Below, in pieces: positions 1-8,738 of a stretch of 64,000 bases of DNA. A program made the translations under genes and the position numbers. The stretch lies in contig CAVQJU010000010.1 of NCBI GenBank assembly GCA_963712905.1, forward strand, positions 682,001 through 746,000. The letters run 5' to 3'. This stretch comes from CAVQJU01 sp963712905 (GTDB taxonomy: Bacteria > Acidobacteriota > Vicinamibacteria > Vicinamibacterales > CAVVIG01). Below the pieces are notes generated by a model, which was given only the letters and a program-made list of their open reading frames with translations, did not search any database and had not been told where the DNA came from. Position 1 is the first letter of the stretch, and the number at the start of each line of letters is the position of its first letter.

Positions 1-263
1 TCGACCGGACGGGCGTCGGCATGAGCGGCACCGGCGCCAGCGACGCGATGAAAATCACGGAACGCTTTACGCGCACCAGCGAGGCGATCCTCAATTACTC
101 GCTGACCGTCGACGACCCGGTGACGTGGACCGTGCCCTTCACGATCCGCTTCGACCTCGGGCGCGACGACCGCTATGGCATGTTCGAGTACGCGTGCCAC
201 GAGGGCAACTACGCGCTGCCGAACATCATGAGCGGCCAGCGTGTCCAGGAACGTCGTCGCTGA
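1..263 (+). CDS. C-terminal part of a secreted expanded-family protein (partial)
   Basis: The reading frame is open from the left window edge to a TGA at 261-263, so only the last ~86 residues of a longer protein are present. The fragment contains KITERFTRTS, a 'DDPVTWT.PFT' strand and a YACHEGNYALPNI tail. The same order occurs at the C-terminus of the protein at 30547-31560 (KLTERFTRTS, 'TDPATWTAPWT', YACHEGNHGMSNM) and in the frameshifted gene at 22887-23925, so this is a member of the family expanded in this window. The function is not known; relatives in the window carry signal peptides, which suggests an extracytoplasmic location. The ATG at 21 is internal and is not the true start. Confidence 0.75.
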   Translation, partial: DRTGVGMSGTGASDAMKITERFTRTSEAILNYSLTVDDPVTWTVPFTIRFDLGRDDRYGMFEYACHEGNYALPNIMSGQRVQERRR

Positions 264-273
264 TCGGATGGCC

Positions 274-759
274 TCACCGCCCTGCAAGGGCCGCAACGAA
301 CATCCCTGTTGCGATCGTGCTCGCAACTGTTCGAACGTGATTCCACATCGTCCATTCAGTCAAGTAGCGTGACCACAAGGCGAGGCCCTGCGGGCTGGCG
401 GGATCAGCGGCCACAAGCGCCTCGTTCATCGGCTGGTTGAACACCATGGTCACGCCACACATGCCGAGCACATAGATGACGCCGCCGATCGCCATCAGCG
501 CAGAGCCGGGCTGCCCCCACCGTACGCCGCCGAGGATCGCCAGCCCGACGGCGGAGAGCGTGGTCACCATGAAGACCGGCAAGAACGGTGATTTCACGAT
601 ATCGACGATCGTCGCGTTCATCGCAGCCATGCCCGCTGCCGGCGCGATGCGCCCGAGCGACGTCATGATGAACGCGGAGAAAGCGAAGTAGACGCCCGCC
701 ATCAGACCGCAGCCGATGGCCGAGGTCCAAAGCAAGGCAGGAGCGAGCATGCCGCGCAT
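274..759 (-). CDS. DUF1772 family membrane protein
   Basis: This 161-residue protein has four predicted membrane helices: residues ~6-30, ~55-80, ~85-108 and a C-terminal helix. Its pattern fits DUF1772 (anthrone-oxygenase-like) proteins, including the 'FN.P.N' segment (FNQPMNEAL) and a W-containing C-terminal part (WTMWNHVRT). Bacterial members have no established reaction. It lies 2 bp downstream of the NmrA-like gene on the same strand and is therefore probably cotranscribed with it and controlled by the divergent TetR regulator. The role in this pair is unknown; cofactor or quinone modification would be speculation. Length is normal for the family. Confidence 0.75.
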   Translation of the reverse strand: MRGMLAPALLWTSAIGCGLMAGVYFAFSAFIMTSLGRIAPAAGMAAMNATIVDIVKSPFLPVFMVTTLSAVGLAILGGVRWGQPGSALMAIGGVIYVLGMCGVTMVFNQPMNEALVAADPASPQGLALWSRYLTEWTMWNHVRTVASTIATGMFVAALAGR

Positions 760-761
760 AG

Positions 762-1586
762 TCAGACCCTCCAGGCGTTCGAGGCGGCGGCATCGCGGGC
801 GTAGTCGGCGAAGTCCCTGGCCGGCCGGCCAAGCGCTTCCATCACGCCGCTCTGGACTTCGCAGTTGCGGCCATCGAGCGTGACGGTGAAGAGTTCGTCG
901 AGCAGAACGATGACATCCTCGGGCACGCCTGCTCCACGCATTCCTTCCGCGAAGTCCTCTCCCGAAATCTGCGTGTAATTGATCCGACGGCCGACGGCCT
1001 TGGAAATTTCGGCGACAGCTTCCGAGAAGGTGATCGCGCGCGGCCCGGTCACCTCATAGAGCTTGCCGATATGGCGGGTATCGGTCAGCGCCGCCGTCAC
1101 GACATCGGCAATGTCGTCGACATCGACGAACGGTTCGGGGACTTCGCGAGCGGGCAGCGCAATCTCGCCCGAGAGAACCCCGTCGATCAGATAGCCTTCG
1201 GAGAAATTCTGGTTGAACCAGCTCGACCGCACGATCGTCCAGGGCATGCCCGACGCTTGCAGCGCCACTTCGGCAGCCTGGGCACCCGGCTCGCCGCGTC
1301 CCGAGAGCAGGACGATGTGTTGCAGGCCGGCTTTGCTGGCCATCTCGGAGAGCGCAGCGATGTCCGCCGCCGCGCTCGGCACGGAAACATCGGGGTGGTA
1401 GGTCACATAAGCCTCGGACACGCCTTCGAGTGCCGCTGTCCAGCCGGCCGGCGCCGCCCAGTCGAACGGAACCGGCGTCGATCGCGACGCCAGCCGCGTC
1501 GCCAATCCCCGCTGCCGCAACCTGGCTTCAACACGGCCACCCGTTTTCCCGGCACCACCGACGATGAGAATGGGATCATTGTTCAT
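762..1586 (-). CDS. NmrA-like NAD(P)-binding SDR protein
   Basis: This 274-residue protein is an atypical short-chain dehydrogenase of the NmrA/HSCARG type. The glycine-rich dinucleotide motif GGAGKTG sits at residues 10-16, followed by the 'HIVLLSGRG' strand and 'WTIVRSSWFNQNFSEG', both typical of NmrA-like proteins that sense NAD(P) or reduce quinones. The catalytic YxxxK of classical SDRs is not evident, which supports an NmrA-like assignment over a dehydrogenase. The start has an AAGGA ribosome-binding site. It begins 97 bp from the divergent TetR gene, and its promoter overlaps that regulator's presumed operator. Cotranscription with the DUF1772 gene is likely. Confidence 0.85.
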   Translation of the reverse strand: MNNDPILIVGGAGKTGGRVEARLRQRGLATRLASRSTPVPFDWAAPAGWTAALEGVSEAYVTYHPDVSVPSAAADIAALSEMASKAGLQHIVLLSGRGEPGAQAAEVALQASGMPWTIVRSSWFNQNFSEGYLIDGVLSGEIALPAREVPEPFVDVDDIADVVTAALTDTRHIGKLYEVTGPRAITFSEAVAEISKAVGRRINYTQISGEDFAEGMRGAGVPEDVIVLLDELFTVTLDGRNCEVQSGVMEALGRPARDFADYARDAAASNAWRV

Positions 1587-1602
1587 GGATCAATCCTTGC
1601 GT

Positions 1603-1654
1603 CTTAATACGAGATAATCTCGTATTTGTAAACACGATAAACTATCGTATTAAG
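1603..1654. promoter_or_regulatory. Palindromic operator region between NmrA-like and TetR genes
   Basis: A perfect 10-1-10 palindrome (half-site AATACGAGAT) lies at 1606-1626. A second palindrome, ACGATA-N3-TATCGT, lies at 1634-1648. In addition CTTAATACGA at 1603-1612 is the exact inverse of TCGTATTAAG at 1645-1654. The cluster sits between two divergent genes, one encoding a TetR-type regulator, so autoregulation plus control of the NmrA/DUF1772 pair is the obvious inference. The element is much more AT-rich than its surroundings. Confidence 0.7.
1604..1632 (-). promoter_or_regulatory. Promoter of the NmrA-like/DUF1772 operon
   Basis: On the minus strand TTTACA (1632-1627) and TATTAA (1609-1604) are separated by 17 nt, about 20 nt upstream of the ATG at 1586. 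The spacer and -10 are covered by the 21-bp palindrome, so a bound repressor would block RNA polymerase. This is inferred from sequence only. Confidence 0.5.
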
Positions 1655-1682
1655 GTCGTCAAGTGCCTTTTTGGGAGTCCGC

Positions 1683-2342
1683 ATGACCACCAGCCAAAGA
1701 GCGAACCGGGCAGCTCCACGCTCGGGCGAACCCGTGCGCATCGTGAGGTTGGCTCCGGTGCAGAAGCGCAGCCGCGAGCGGTTTGAGCGCATTCTTGCGT
1801 GCGCGATTGAGGTGATGACCGAAAAGGGCAGCGACGCGTTCAGGATGAGCGATCTTGTCGAGCGGACAGGCATCGCCTTCGGCTCGCTCTATCAATACTT
1901 CCCGGACAAGACGGCTGTGATCGGCACCCTGGCCGAACGCTACAACGCGCTCGGCCGGGATTGCGTGAACAGGAGCCTGGCGCGGCTCACCAGCGCGGCG
2001 CGCGTCCACGACGTGCTCTGCGACATCACCGACAACTACTACCAGTTCTTCATCGACGAACCTGCGGTTCGCCACATCTGGCAAGCCACCCAGGCCGATC
2101 ACGCGCTCCAGGCTCTCGATGAGGAGGAGGGGATTGTCCTCACAAATCTATTGTTCCAGGCGCTAAAACCGCACAGACGGGATACGGCGGATGCGTCGTT
2201 GGCGGATTTCTGCCAGCTGATGATGATCCTCATCGCTGCGGCAGTCAGGCATGCGATTATCTTGCCGCCCAAGGAGGGGCGCCGAATCCTCACATTGTTC
2301 AAGCGAACGCTGCCGAAGAACCTATCCGCGCTCGGCGCATAA
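1683..2342 (+). CDS. TetR/AcrR family transcriptional regulator
   Basis: This protein of 219 residues has an N-terminal helix-turn-helix at residues ~53-73, ending in the classical TetR signature GSLYQYFPDK, and an all-helical ligand-binding half. The ATG at 1683 is chosen over an upstream TTG because GGGAG lies a few bases before it. An Arg-rich N-terminal extension of about 25 residues precedes the domain, which is common in AcrR-like regulators. It is divergent from the NmrA-like/DUF1772 pair and shares a palindrome-rich promoter with it, so it probably represses that pair and itself. The inducing ligand is unknown. Confidence 0.9.
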   Translation: MTTSQRANRAAPRSGEPVRIVRLAPVQKRSRERFERILACAIEVMTEKGSDAFRMSDLVERTGIAFGSLYQYFPDKTAVIGTLAERYNALGRDCVNRSLARLTSAARVHDVLCDITDNYYQFFIDEPAVRHIWQATQADHALQALDEEEGIVLTNLLFQALKPHRRDTADASLADFCQLMMILIAAAVRHAIILPPKEGRRILTLFKRTLPKNLSALGA

Positions 2343-2517
2343 CCGGTCTCGGCTCGCCCACGTGCCCGCCCGCACCGTCGCGATCGCGGTGCCGCGCCAC
2401 ACTCGCTGGCCTCGCAGCACTGCACGCTGAAGGAGGAGATGATGGCTATCGACGTCACACGAACGTTTCTGATGTGGTGCACGATTGTGAACTACGGTGA
2501 TGCTGTTCGTATGTTGT

Positions 2518-4488
2518 TCAATCTGGTGCCCTTTGTCGTTCTTTCTGCCTTGGGCTGGAAGTAGCAATCGCCACCGCCGCTGCGACCGCCTCGCGGCGTG
2601 GCAGTGCTCCCTCGCTTGCCGTTGTCGCAGCGTCATGGTTGTCCGAGAGATCGGCCAACACTGAGTGAGCGAGCTGCAGCGGGCGCAGCATGGCGCGCTT
2701 CTTCGTCTGGTGCGCCTGCATGCGACGGAGGATGTCGTCGAGGGTTCTGACGGCGTCGCGGATGAACGGCCCCTTGTTGAGCATCACACATTCGGCGCGT
2801 TCGGACATCGCCGCGTCAGTGACCTCGGCGCGCGACGGTCTCCCCTTCTTCGCGAGGGATTCGAGCACCTGCGTCGCCCAGATCACCGGCGTGTGGGCCG
2901 CCTCGCAAATCCAGAGAATCTCCTCCTGGACTTCTGCCAGCCGTTCGAATCCGCATTCCACCGCGAGATCGCCGCGCGCGATCATCACGCCAAAGCGGCC
3001 GGTCCGCATGCACGCGAGAAGCAGCTTCGGCAGCTCGGCGAAGGCGTGGCGCGTTTCGATCTTCAGGATGATGCCGAGGCGCTCGGCTTTCAGATCGGCC
3101 AGCCGCCGCTGCAGCTCGTAAACGTCTTCCGCCTGGCGCACAAACGAGTATCCAATCAGGTCGGCGTGCCGTGCGACGAACGGCAGGTCGTCGAGATCCC
3201 TGGGGGTGAGCGGCGACAACCCCAGACGCGTGTCCGGCAGGTTGACGCCCTTGCCCGCGGCGAGGCGGGAGCCTGCCGGCCCGGCCTGTGTAATTTCGAC
3301 GGCGATTTGATCCGCCTGCGTGGCGCGTACGATTCCGCCGATCTTGCCATCGTCGAACCAGATGGACTCGCCGCACTGCACGTCTCGAAACACCTCGGGC
3401 AGCGTGATGCCGATACTGGCCGGCATCATGACGCGATCGTGCTCGTCGAGGAGAGCCGGGCGGCCGATGCTCGAGTCCGGCGTCAGCAGCAGGGTGTCGC
3501 CCTTCCTCAAGAGCAGGTTGTGCTCGCGTGGTGGCACGTTGACGACGCACCTCGTCGTCGCTCCGGCGGCCGTGTCGAACCGGCAGACGGTGCCCGGGAC
3601 GACGTAGGCCGTGCGCGTGAGTTCAGCGACGACAACCGCACCCTCGTGCACGCGGACCGGAAGGCGACACGACTTTCCGCGCGCATCGTCAAACTCCACG
3701 AACTGACCTGGCGCCAGGTCCGATGGCGGCTCGCCATCGAGCCTGAGCAGGGCATCGACAGCGCAGGGCACGTTGTGCTGGTTCGAGGCGGAGAGCAGCG
3801 CGACAAGCGCAGGCCGGACGATGCCGCCGAGCGGATCGCGCTGGGGCTTGATCTTGAGAACCGCAGCACCTGGCGTCAGCGCTCCGGTGCGCAGCTTGGG
3901 CCCGCCGATATCCATCGACAGGCGACAGGCGGATCGTAGCTCGGCGTTTGCCCGCCTCAGGTGATCGATCATGCGAGCCCAGCTCGCCGCATCGTCGTGG
4001 GCGCAGTTGATCCGCATGCAATCCATGCCGGCGGCCACGAGTCCCCGGATGAGCAGATAATCGTTCGCCGCTTCGCCCGGCATCGTCACCATGATGCGAA
4101 CGGAGCGGCCGTCCGGAGCGAGACCAAACAGCGCGTCGGTGTGCGACGCGAGCAGCACCTCGCCGGCCTCCTTCGTGAGCGGGGCGAGGTCGCTCGCCGC
4201 GTCGTGCGGGAGACCTTCCAGGGTGTGAAGGACTTTCAGAACGGTCTCGAGGCCGCTCCGGACGTGCGATTCCGTGCGCCCCAGCGACGACAACCCGTGC
4301 GACGCGAGAAGGAACTGCGCGTCTCTGAGGTCGTGCCGGCGGAGCGCCAGATAGTGCAAGAGGTTCCTGGCGCTCGCCTGCTGATCGCCGGGAATCGCCC
4401 TCAGGTATGCCGCGCAGTCGCGGTCGGTTCGCACCATCGCCGTCTGCACACCGGACAGTTCAGCGATGAGTGACGTGAGCGGGGTCAT
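2518..4488 (-). CDS. Pyruvate kinase-like protein with N-terminal extension
   Basis: This 656-residue protein contains the pyruvate kinase barrel: MDIGGPKLRTG (~192-202), the active-site lysine/metal motif ILKIETR (474-480) and ARGDLAVE (504-511). The B domain spans ~205-400. It would transfer phosphate between PEP and ADP in the cytoplasm. Compared with ordinary pyruvate kinase it has a helical extension of ~130 residues and no recognisable C-terminal allosteric domain, ending in a basic tail. The start at 4488 is preferred because GGAGG precedes it. It overlaps the 3' end of the small gene at 4460-4669 by 29 bp, suggesting coupling. Neighbouring Crp/Fnr and USP genes suggest a role in low-energy or low-oxygen metabolism (inference). 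Confidence 0.85.
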   Translation of the reverse strand: MTPLTSLIAELSGVQTAMVRTDRDCAAYLRAIPGDQQASARNLLHYLALRRHDLRDAQFLLASHGLSSLGRTESHVRSGLETVLKVLHTLEGLPHDAASDLAPLTKEAGEVLLASHTDALFGLAPDGRSVRIMVTMPGEAANDYLLIRGLVAAGMDCMRINCAHDDAASWARMIDHLRRANAELRSACRLSMDIGGPKLRTGALTPGAAVLKIKPQRDPLGGIVRPALVALLSASNQHNVPCAVDALLRLDGEPPSDLAPGQFVEFDDARGKSCRLPVRVHEGAVVVAELTRTAYVVPGTVCRFDTAAGATTRCVVNVPPREHNLLLRKGDTLLLTPDSSIGRPALLDEHDRVMMPASIGITLPEVFRDVQCGESIWFDDGKIGGIVRATQADQIAVEITQAGPAGSRLAAGKGVNLPDTRLGLSPLTPRDLDDLPFVARHADLIGYSFVRQAEDVYELQRRLADLKAERLGIILKIETRHAFAELPKLLLACMRTGRFGVMIARGDLAVECGFERLAEVQEEILWICEAAHTPVIWATQVLESLAKKGRPSRAEVTDAAMSERAECVMLNKGPFIRDAVRTLDDILRRMQAHQTKKRAMLRPLQLAHSVLADLSDNHDAATTASEGALPRREAVAAAVAIATSSPRQKERQRAPD

Positions 4489-4669
4489 GACGGCGCGCCT
4501 CCATCTCGAGAAGCCGCATGGCACGCTCGATGCGGTGCCAGTCGTCGTGGTGTTCCACGTGCACAAGACGTGTGTCGCACTCTTCGCGCACGTCCCATCC
4601 GTATCTCTTCTCTTCGACGGCCAGCCGAACAACGTGGCCATGAGTGGCGAACTGTCGATCGATGACCAT
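4460..4669 (-). CDS. Small conserved-looking hypothetical protein
   Basis: This 69-residue, charged, probably cytoplasmic protein contains a HDDWHRIERAMRLLE helix. No family is recognised. The ATG at 4669 has GAGGTG seven bases upstream, which favours it over a longer frame starting at 4759. Its 3' end overlaps the start region of the pyruvate kinase-like gene by 29 bp in another frame, so the two are likely cotranscribed. It could act with that enzyme, but nothing in the sequence proves it. Confidence 0.55.
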   Translation of the reverse strand: MVIDRQFATHGHVVRLAVEEKRYGWDVREECDTRLVHVEHHDDWHRIERAMRLLEMEARRHDPAHVTHR

Positions 4670-4918
4670 TGGACAGCACCTCGATGGACCAGAGCAGCAA
4701 GAATCGTACTGGCTATCGAGCGTCAGGATGAAGAATGGATTTCCCGTGTTTTTGAGCACCCTGCTAACGCGAGGACCGGATAAGCGTTAGCTCGTTGCAT
4801 GGCAGTTACACGGGTGCGCGTTTTCACGCAGCACGAAGAGGGTTTTTTGGTGGTGCCCTTCTCGTGACGTCCAGGTCTCTCAGTGCACGACGAGTGTTCA
4901 GCGGGCTCAGCATCAGCA
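4670..4918. other. Intergenic region with two inverted repeats
   Basis: A perfect 8-bp inverted repeat, GCTAACGC / GCGTTAGC, lies at 4763-4770 and 4784-4791 with a 13-nt loop. A looser hairpin (CACGAAGAGG.. / ..CCTTCTCGTG) spans 4832-4866. The region follows the Crp/Fnr gene and precedes the small-protein/pyruvate-kinase pair, all on the minus strand. One repeat may be an operator and the other a terminator; neither is proven. Confidence 0.4.
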
Positions 4919-5674
4919 TCATCGGGCGAGGTGGCGCAGGAAATGGTTGAAATACGTACTCACCACGCCGTAGCACTCACACGAGCCAGCTTCCAGTTTT
5001 CGGCGGTCACGCACGGTGACGCAGCCGTGCCGATACGTGATCAGACCCGCATCCTGAAGTTTCCGCGCAACGAACGTTACGTGCGGGCGAGTGGCACCCA
5101 ACATCATGCCCAAGAATTCGTGCGTCAGTTTGAACTCATCGGTGAAGACACGGTCATGGGTCATGAGCATCCATTTGCAGGCACGCTGCTCGAGAGGATG
5201 GAGAGCGTTGCATGCCGCTGACTGCATCAGTTGGATCGTGAACGCGTGCGCGTAGCGCGCTATCAGCCGATGCAGGGCGCCGTGGCGCTCCAACTCGCGT
5301 GTAAAGACATCCGCGGCGAGCAACTGCCCCGTTCCCGGCACTTGAATCATCGATTCACTCGGCTCACTCACATCACCGAAGAAGATCGCCAGCCCGGTGA
5401 CCCCTTCGTTGCCGACCGTGCCGACCTCTGCCGTCTTCCCGCCCCGCATCACCGACATCACCGAACACACTCCGCTGTCAGGAAAGCAGATCTGTCTGAT
5501 GGGGCGGTCTGCGTTCGACAGACTCTGCTTGAATGTCAGAGGCGTCTCGACCAAATAGGGCGCAAGGCGCCGCAATTCATCGGGGGGCAACGCCGCGAGT
5601 ATTCGGTTGCGCCGGTACTGGATCGTCCTGCCGGCTGAGACATGTGCCGGGCGTGACTGATCCTTTGAGGGCAT
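4919..5674 (-). CDS. Crp/Fnr family transcriptional regulator
   Basis: This 251-residue protein has an N-terminal cyclic-nucleotide-binding-like beta-barrel (roughly residues 20-140), a dimerisation helix and a C-terminal winged helix with the pattern 'LTHEFLGMMLGATRPHVT' followed by 'LQDAGLITYRHG'. The C-terminal SCECY element recurs in many soil-bacterial Crp-like proteins. N-terminal FNR-type cysteines for an iron-sulfur cluster are not seen, so oxygen sensing by that route is unlikely. It stands in the stress island with the USP genes and may control part of it. The effector is unknown. Confidence 0.88.
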   Translation of the reverse strand: MPSKDQSRPAHVSAGRTIQYRRNRILAALPPDELRRLAPYLVETPLTFKQSLSNADRPIRQICFPDSGVCSVMSVMRGGKTAEVGTVGNEGVTGLAIFFGDVSEPSESMIQVPGTGQLLAADVFTRELERHGALHRLIARYAHAFTIQLMQSAACNALHPLEQRACKWMLMTHDRVFTDEFKLTHEFLGMMLGATRPHVTFVARKLQDAGLITYRHGCVTVRDRRKLEAGSCECYGVVSTYFNHFLRHLAR

Positions 5675-5732
5675 CGCACGACATCATAAACCCAGGCGCC
5701 AGACATCGCCGTGGCGCGACACCGGGCAGGTG

Positions 5733-8123
5733 TCAGAATCCGACGATCACACTCAGGCGGAGCGTGCGTGGCACGGCGGGATGAAAGTGAATGTCTTCGA
5801 CGCCGGCCAGCGGCTCCCCTGGCAGCCGCGACGCGAAGTAGTAGTCGATGTCGCTGACCTGCGCGTCGAACAGGTTGAAGACGTCTGCCACCAGGCGCAG
5901 ATTTCTTGCAAGGCCATATCCGCCTTGCAGGTTGACGAGCCGAGTCGCCTGCGACTGCACGGTGTTATCCGCCACCAGCGCGCGCGGTCCGAAATAGCGC
6001 AACCGGGCGCTCGCGTAGACGCGATGGAAGTTATCGACGCTCGCGCCCGCTGACACGACGACGCCGACCGCTTCAGGTACGTAGCGCCCCTCGGGACTAT
6101 ATCCGGTGAACCAGGCTCGGGACCACGACACGTCGCCGTCGAACACGAGCCAGTTGGTGGGACTGTAATAGTTCGCGACTTCAACGCCATAACGGTTGCT
6201 GGCCGGGCCCGGTTCCGTCGCGCCGACGTCGCCGTTGTACACCAGCTCCGAGCCAAGGTGCAGGTCCCAGAGCGATACGGTCGCTTGAAGGTGGGGAACG
6301 GCCACGGTGCGGACGCCGAACTCCCCACCGACGGCGCGCACGAGAGGGGTCACGGGGTCGACGCGATTGCCCTCGGCGTCCTGGGTGAGCGTCGTACCAA
6401 TCGCGCTGTTGCTGTGGAAACCCGTGCCGGCATTGCCGTAGAACTCGGTACTCTTCCACGGCCCGAGCGTCACGCCGACTTTCGGGCTCACGATACCCGC
6501 ACTGGACGTCCCGCTGTTCGCTGAGTTGAGCGCCTCGACGCGATCGTGGGTCGCGTCGAACCGGATCCCCAGCTGGGTACGAAGCCACGGTGTCCATGCG
6601 GCCTCGTTCTGCGCATACACACCCGCGCTCGTGACGAGCACGGCGTCTTTGGTCTTCGTGTTGAGACGTATGCGGCCTTCCGTGTGGTAGAGCCCGACTT
6701 CAGGAATGTCGTCGTTGCGAACGTGCACGCCGAACGTATTCTGTACGGAGTGTCCTCGCCACACGGCGAGGCGGCGGTGGACCACCTTCACGCCCGCGAC
6801 GAAGCGCCGGTCAACCTGCTCCTGCTGGTCGCCGTGGAGGGGATCGTCGAGAAAGAAGGTGAAGTTTGAGATCAGATCCAGACCGTAGGCGACTCCGTAG
6901 CCCGTCACTTTGGTCAGCGTCCGGTCTCCGCTGTGCTGCCACTCCCCGCCGAGGCTGTAGCGATACGTTTCGCCGCCGTCGGTCTTGTCGATAGACCCAA
7001 ATCGGTCGATCAACCCGCTCTCGACCGCACGCTCAGGTGAGGCTTCAGTGGCGTTCCAGGTCCCGTGGTAACCCATGAAGGTGAGCGACAGGCCGTTGAT
7101 GTTGTCTCCCTGGCTGTAGCGCGCGACACTATTGAACTTCCGGTACGAGTCGGGGATGGTCCACGGGCCGGAGTTGGTCGAGGTTTCAACCGCGACCAGC
7201 AGGTGTCCGGCACCGACCCTGGGTGACGCCGCGAAGAGCGCGCGGCCGTACCCGTAGGTCCCTCCCTCGAGGTGCACAATCGGCCGATCGAGCGAGGTCG
7301 CGTAATTGATATTGGAGGCGCCGGCCGTCGCGAAATCGCCCTGCTCGGCGAAGTACGGACCTTTCGAGAACTGAACGCCAGCGACCAATTCAGGAATCAG
7401 GAAGTTGACGTCCGAGTACCCATGGCTATGTGCGTGTGCCGGCATGTTTACCGGGATGCCGGCGACTGTCTGGGCCAGGTCCGTGCCGTGATCGAGGTTG
7501 AAGCCCCGCAGGAAGTACTGATTGGCTTTGCCCTCGCCGCTGTGCTGCGTGATGATGACGCCCGGCACGGTTTCAAGCACCTCACCAGATCGCATGATGG
7601 GTCGGACGTCCAGTTGCCGCGCCGTAATCGCGCCCTGACTCGCCGACTGCGCGATGCCGACGAGATTTTCCGCCGGGTTCGCGACGTCGGCCAGATTGGC
7701 GAACGTGCGCTTGCCGATGACGGTGACCTCCGCGTTGAGGGCGAGATGCATGACGGCATTGTCCGTCGTCACGCCAGCGCCCACGTCGACGTCGCGATGA
7801 CTGACCGTGCCGAAATTGATCAACGTGAACGTCAGGAGGTAGCGGCCAGGCGCGAGGCCCTCGAAAGCGTAGTCGCCTGAGCCGTCGGTGACGGCCGAGA
7901 CAATCACGCCGCTCGGGAGCAGCCGCGCTTCTGCCGTCACGCCCGGAAGTACGCCACCCAATTCGTCGGTCACCTTGCCGCGAATGATCCCGGTCTGGAG
8001 TTGCGCAACTGCGACACTGGCAATGCCGAGAAAGACAGCTGCCAGGAGGAACCGTCGTAAACAGGTAAGCCGATACAAGACTCCGGTCGTCGTGATCGAC
8101 TGGCTTACTGCTTCGCGTCGCAT
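5733..8123 (-). CDS. TonB-dependent receptor with carboxypeptidase-regulatory domain
   Basis: This ~796-residue outer-membrane protein has a signal peptide, then a carboxypeptidase-regulatory-like beta-sandwich (GKVTDELGGVLPGV to ~residue 110), a plug domain with 'LRGFNLDHGTD' and a long beta-barrel ending in aromatic-terminated 'RLSVIVGF'. The architecture is typical of Acidobacteriota/Bacteroidota receptors that import siderophores, cobalamin or oligosaccharides using TonB energy. A histidine-rich 'MPAHAHSHGYSD' loop in the plug may point to metal binding (inference). The ATG at 8123 is preferred over a TTG at 8141. It is followed by the Crp/Fnr gene after 58 bp. The substrate is unknown. 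Confidence 0.9.
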   Translation of the reverse strand: MRREAVSQSITTTGVLYRLTCLRRFLLAAVFLGIASVAVAQLQTGIIRGKVTDELGGVLPGVTAEARLLPSGVIVSAVTDGSGDYAFEGLAPGRYLLTFTLINFGTVSHRDVDVGAGVTTDNAVMHLALNAEVTVIGKRTFANLADVANPAENLVGIAQSASQGAITARQLDVRPIMRSGEVLETVPGVIITQHSGEGKANQYFLRGFNLDHGTDLAQTVAGIPVNMPAHAHSHGYSDVNFLIPELVAGVQFSKGPYFAEQGDFATAGASNINYATSLDRPIVHLEGGTYGYGRALFAASPRVGAGHLLVAVETSTNSGPWTIPDSYRKFNSVARYSQGDNINGLSLTFMGYHGTWNATEASPERAVESGLIDRFGSIDKTDGGETYRYSLGGEWQHSGDRTLTKVTGYGVAYGLDLISNFTFFLDDPLHGDQQEQVDRRFVAGVKVVHRRLAVWRGHSVQNTFGVHVRNDDIPEVGLYHTEGRIRLNTKTKDAVLVTSAGVYAQNEAAWTPWLRTQLGIRFDATHDRVEALNSANSGTSSAGIVSPKVGVTLGPWKSTEFYGNAGTGFHSNSAIGTTLTQDAEGNRVDPVTPLVRAVGGEFGVRTVAVPHLQATVSLWDLHLGSELVYNGDVGATEPGPASNRYGVEVANYYSPTNWLVFDGDVSWSRAWFTGYSPEGRYVPEAVGVVVSAGASVDNFHRVYASARLRYFGPRALVADNTVQSQATRLVNLQGGYGLARNLRLVADVFNLFDAQVSDIDYYFASRLPGEPLAGVEDIHFHPAVPRTLRLSVIVGF

Positions 8124-8159
8124 TGAATCACCCGCAGTCAATGGACAGGGACGCGTGTC

Positions 8160-8468
8160 TCATCCGTACAACATGTACGTGAACTGCCCGTGGAGCCACA
8201 CCTCACCAGTCACGAAGTCGTGTTTCGTATCGATTGACTCGTTCAGGACGTGCGCGTACCGACCGCCAAGCCGCCCGATTTCATCGTGCAGCCGTTGGTT
8301 CGTGTGAGCCATCAGGCTGTCCTGGCACTGGTTCCAGAGCTCGTCGCGGTGGGCGATGGTGCCCGGCACGTGATCGCTGCTCACCTCGAGCGTGTGCTCG
8401 CCGATGACCTCCGCCTCCAGTGGTGGCAGTTCGCGGTGCCAATAGACAGTCTTGGTTTGCGTATCCAC
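8160..8468 (-). CDS. Conserved hypothetical protein of the USP island
   Basis: This 102-residue cytoplasmic protein has VYWHRELPPLEAE near the N-terminus and YAHVLNESID...GEVWLHGQFTYMLY at the C-terminus. I recognise the pattern as one seen near universal-stress-protein genes but know no function. The GTG at 8468 is chosen because AGGAGAG lies five bases upstream; an in-frame ATG at 8528 lacks a good site. It is divergent from the CBS-domain gene, with a palindrome-bearing intergenic region between them. Confidence 0.6.
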   Translation of the reverse strand: MDTQTKTVYWHRELPPLEAEVIGEHTLEVSSDHVPGTIAHRDELWNQCQDSLMAHTNQRLHDEIGRLGGRYAHVLNESIDTKHDFVTGEVWLHGQFTYMLYG

Positions 8469-8618
8469 GAGGACTCTCCTTCCGCTCACGCTCCCACAGG
8501 CCGCAATCGGCGTGCCACGCGGATACATCCCGAATCTTTAGAACAACTGAAGGCCGCTCCGTACCAGCACGGGTTAGCGAAAAAGGGATGCGGCTTCCTT
8601 CGCGCACGCTGCGGACTA

Positions 8619-8635
8619 TTCCGGCGTTGCCGGAA
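8619..8635. promoter_or_regulatory. 17-bp palindrome in divergent promoter
   Basis: TTCCGGCGTTGCCGGAA is a perfect 7-3-7 inverted repeat. A related shorter palindrome, CGGAA-A-TTCCG, lies at about 8677-8687. Both are in the 270-bp region between the hypothetical gene starting at 8468 and the CBS gene starting at 8739. A regulator binding site is plausible; the regulator is unknown. Confidence 0.4.
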
Positions 8636-8738
8636 CAAGCGTCGCCTCACGGAATACCGTCAGCGTGTGAAACAGACGGAAATTCCGCCTCTGTCCGACC
8701 CAACGACCCCTGGCATCGCTGTTGCCAGACTAGAGTGC

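Noticed and set aside
4763..4791. Integron attC site
   Set aside because: GCTAACGC/GCGTTAGC resembles attC core ends, but the element is only 29 nt, with no L-box, no integrase and no cassette array.
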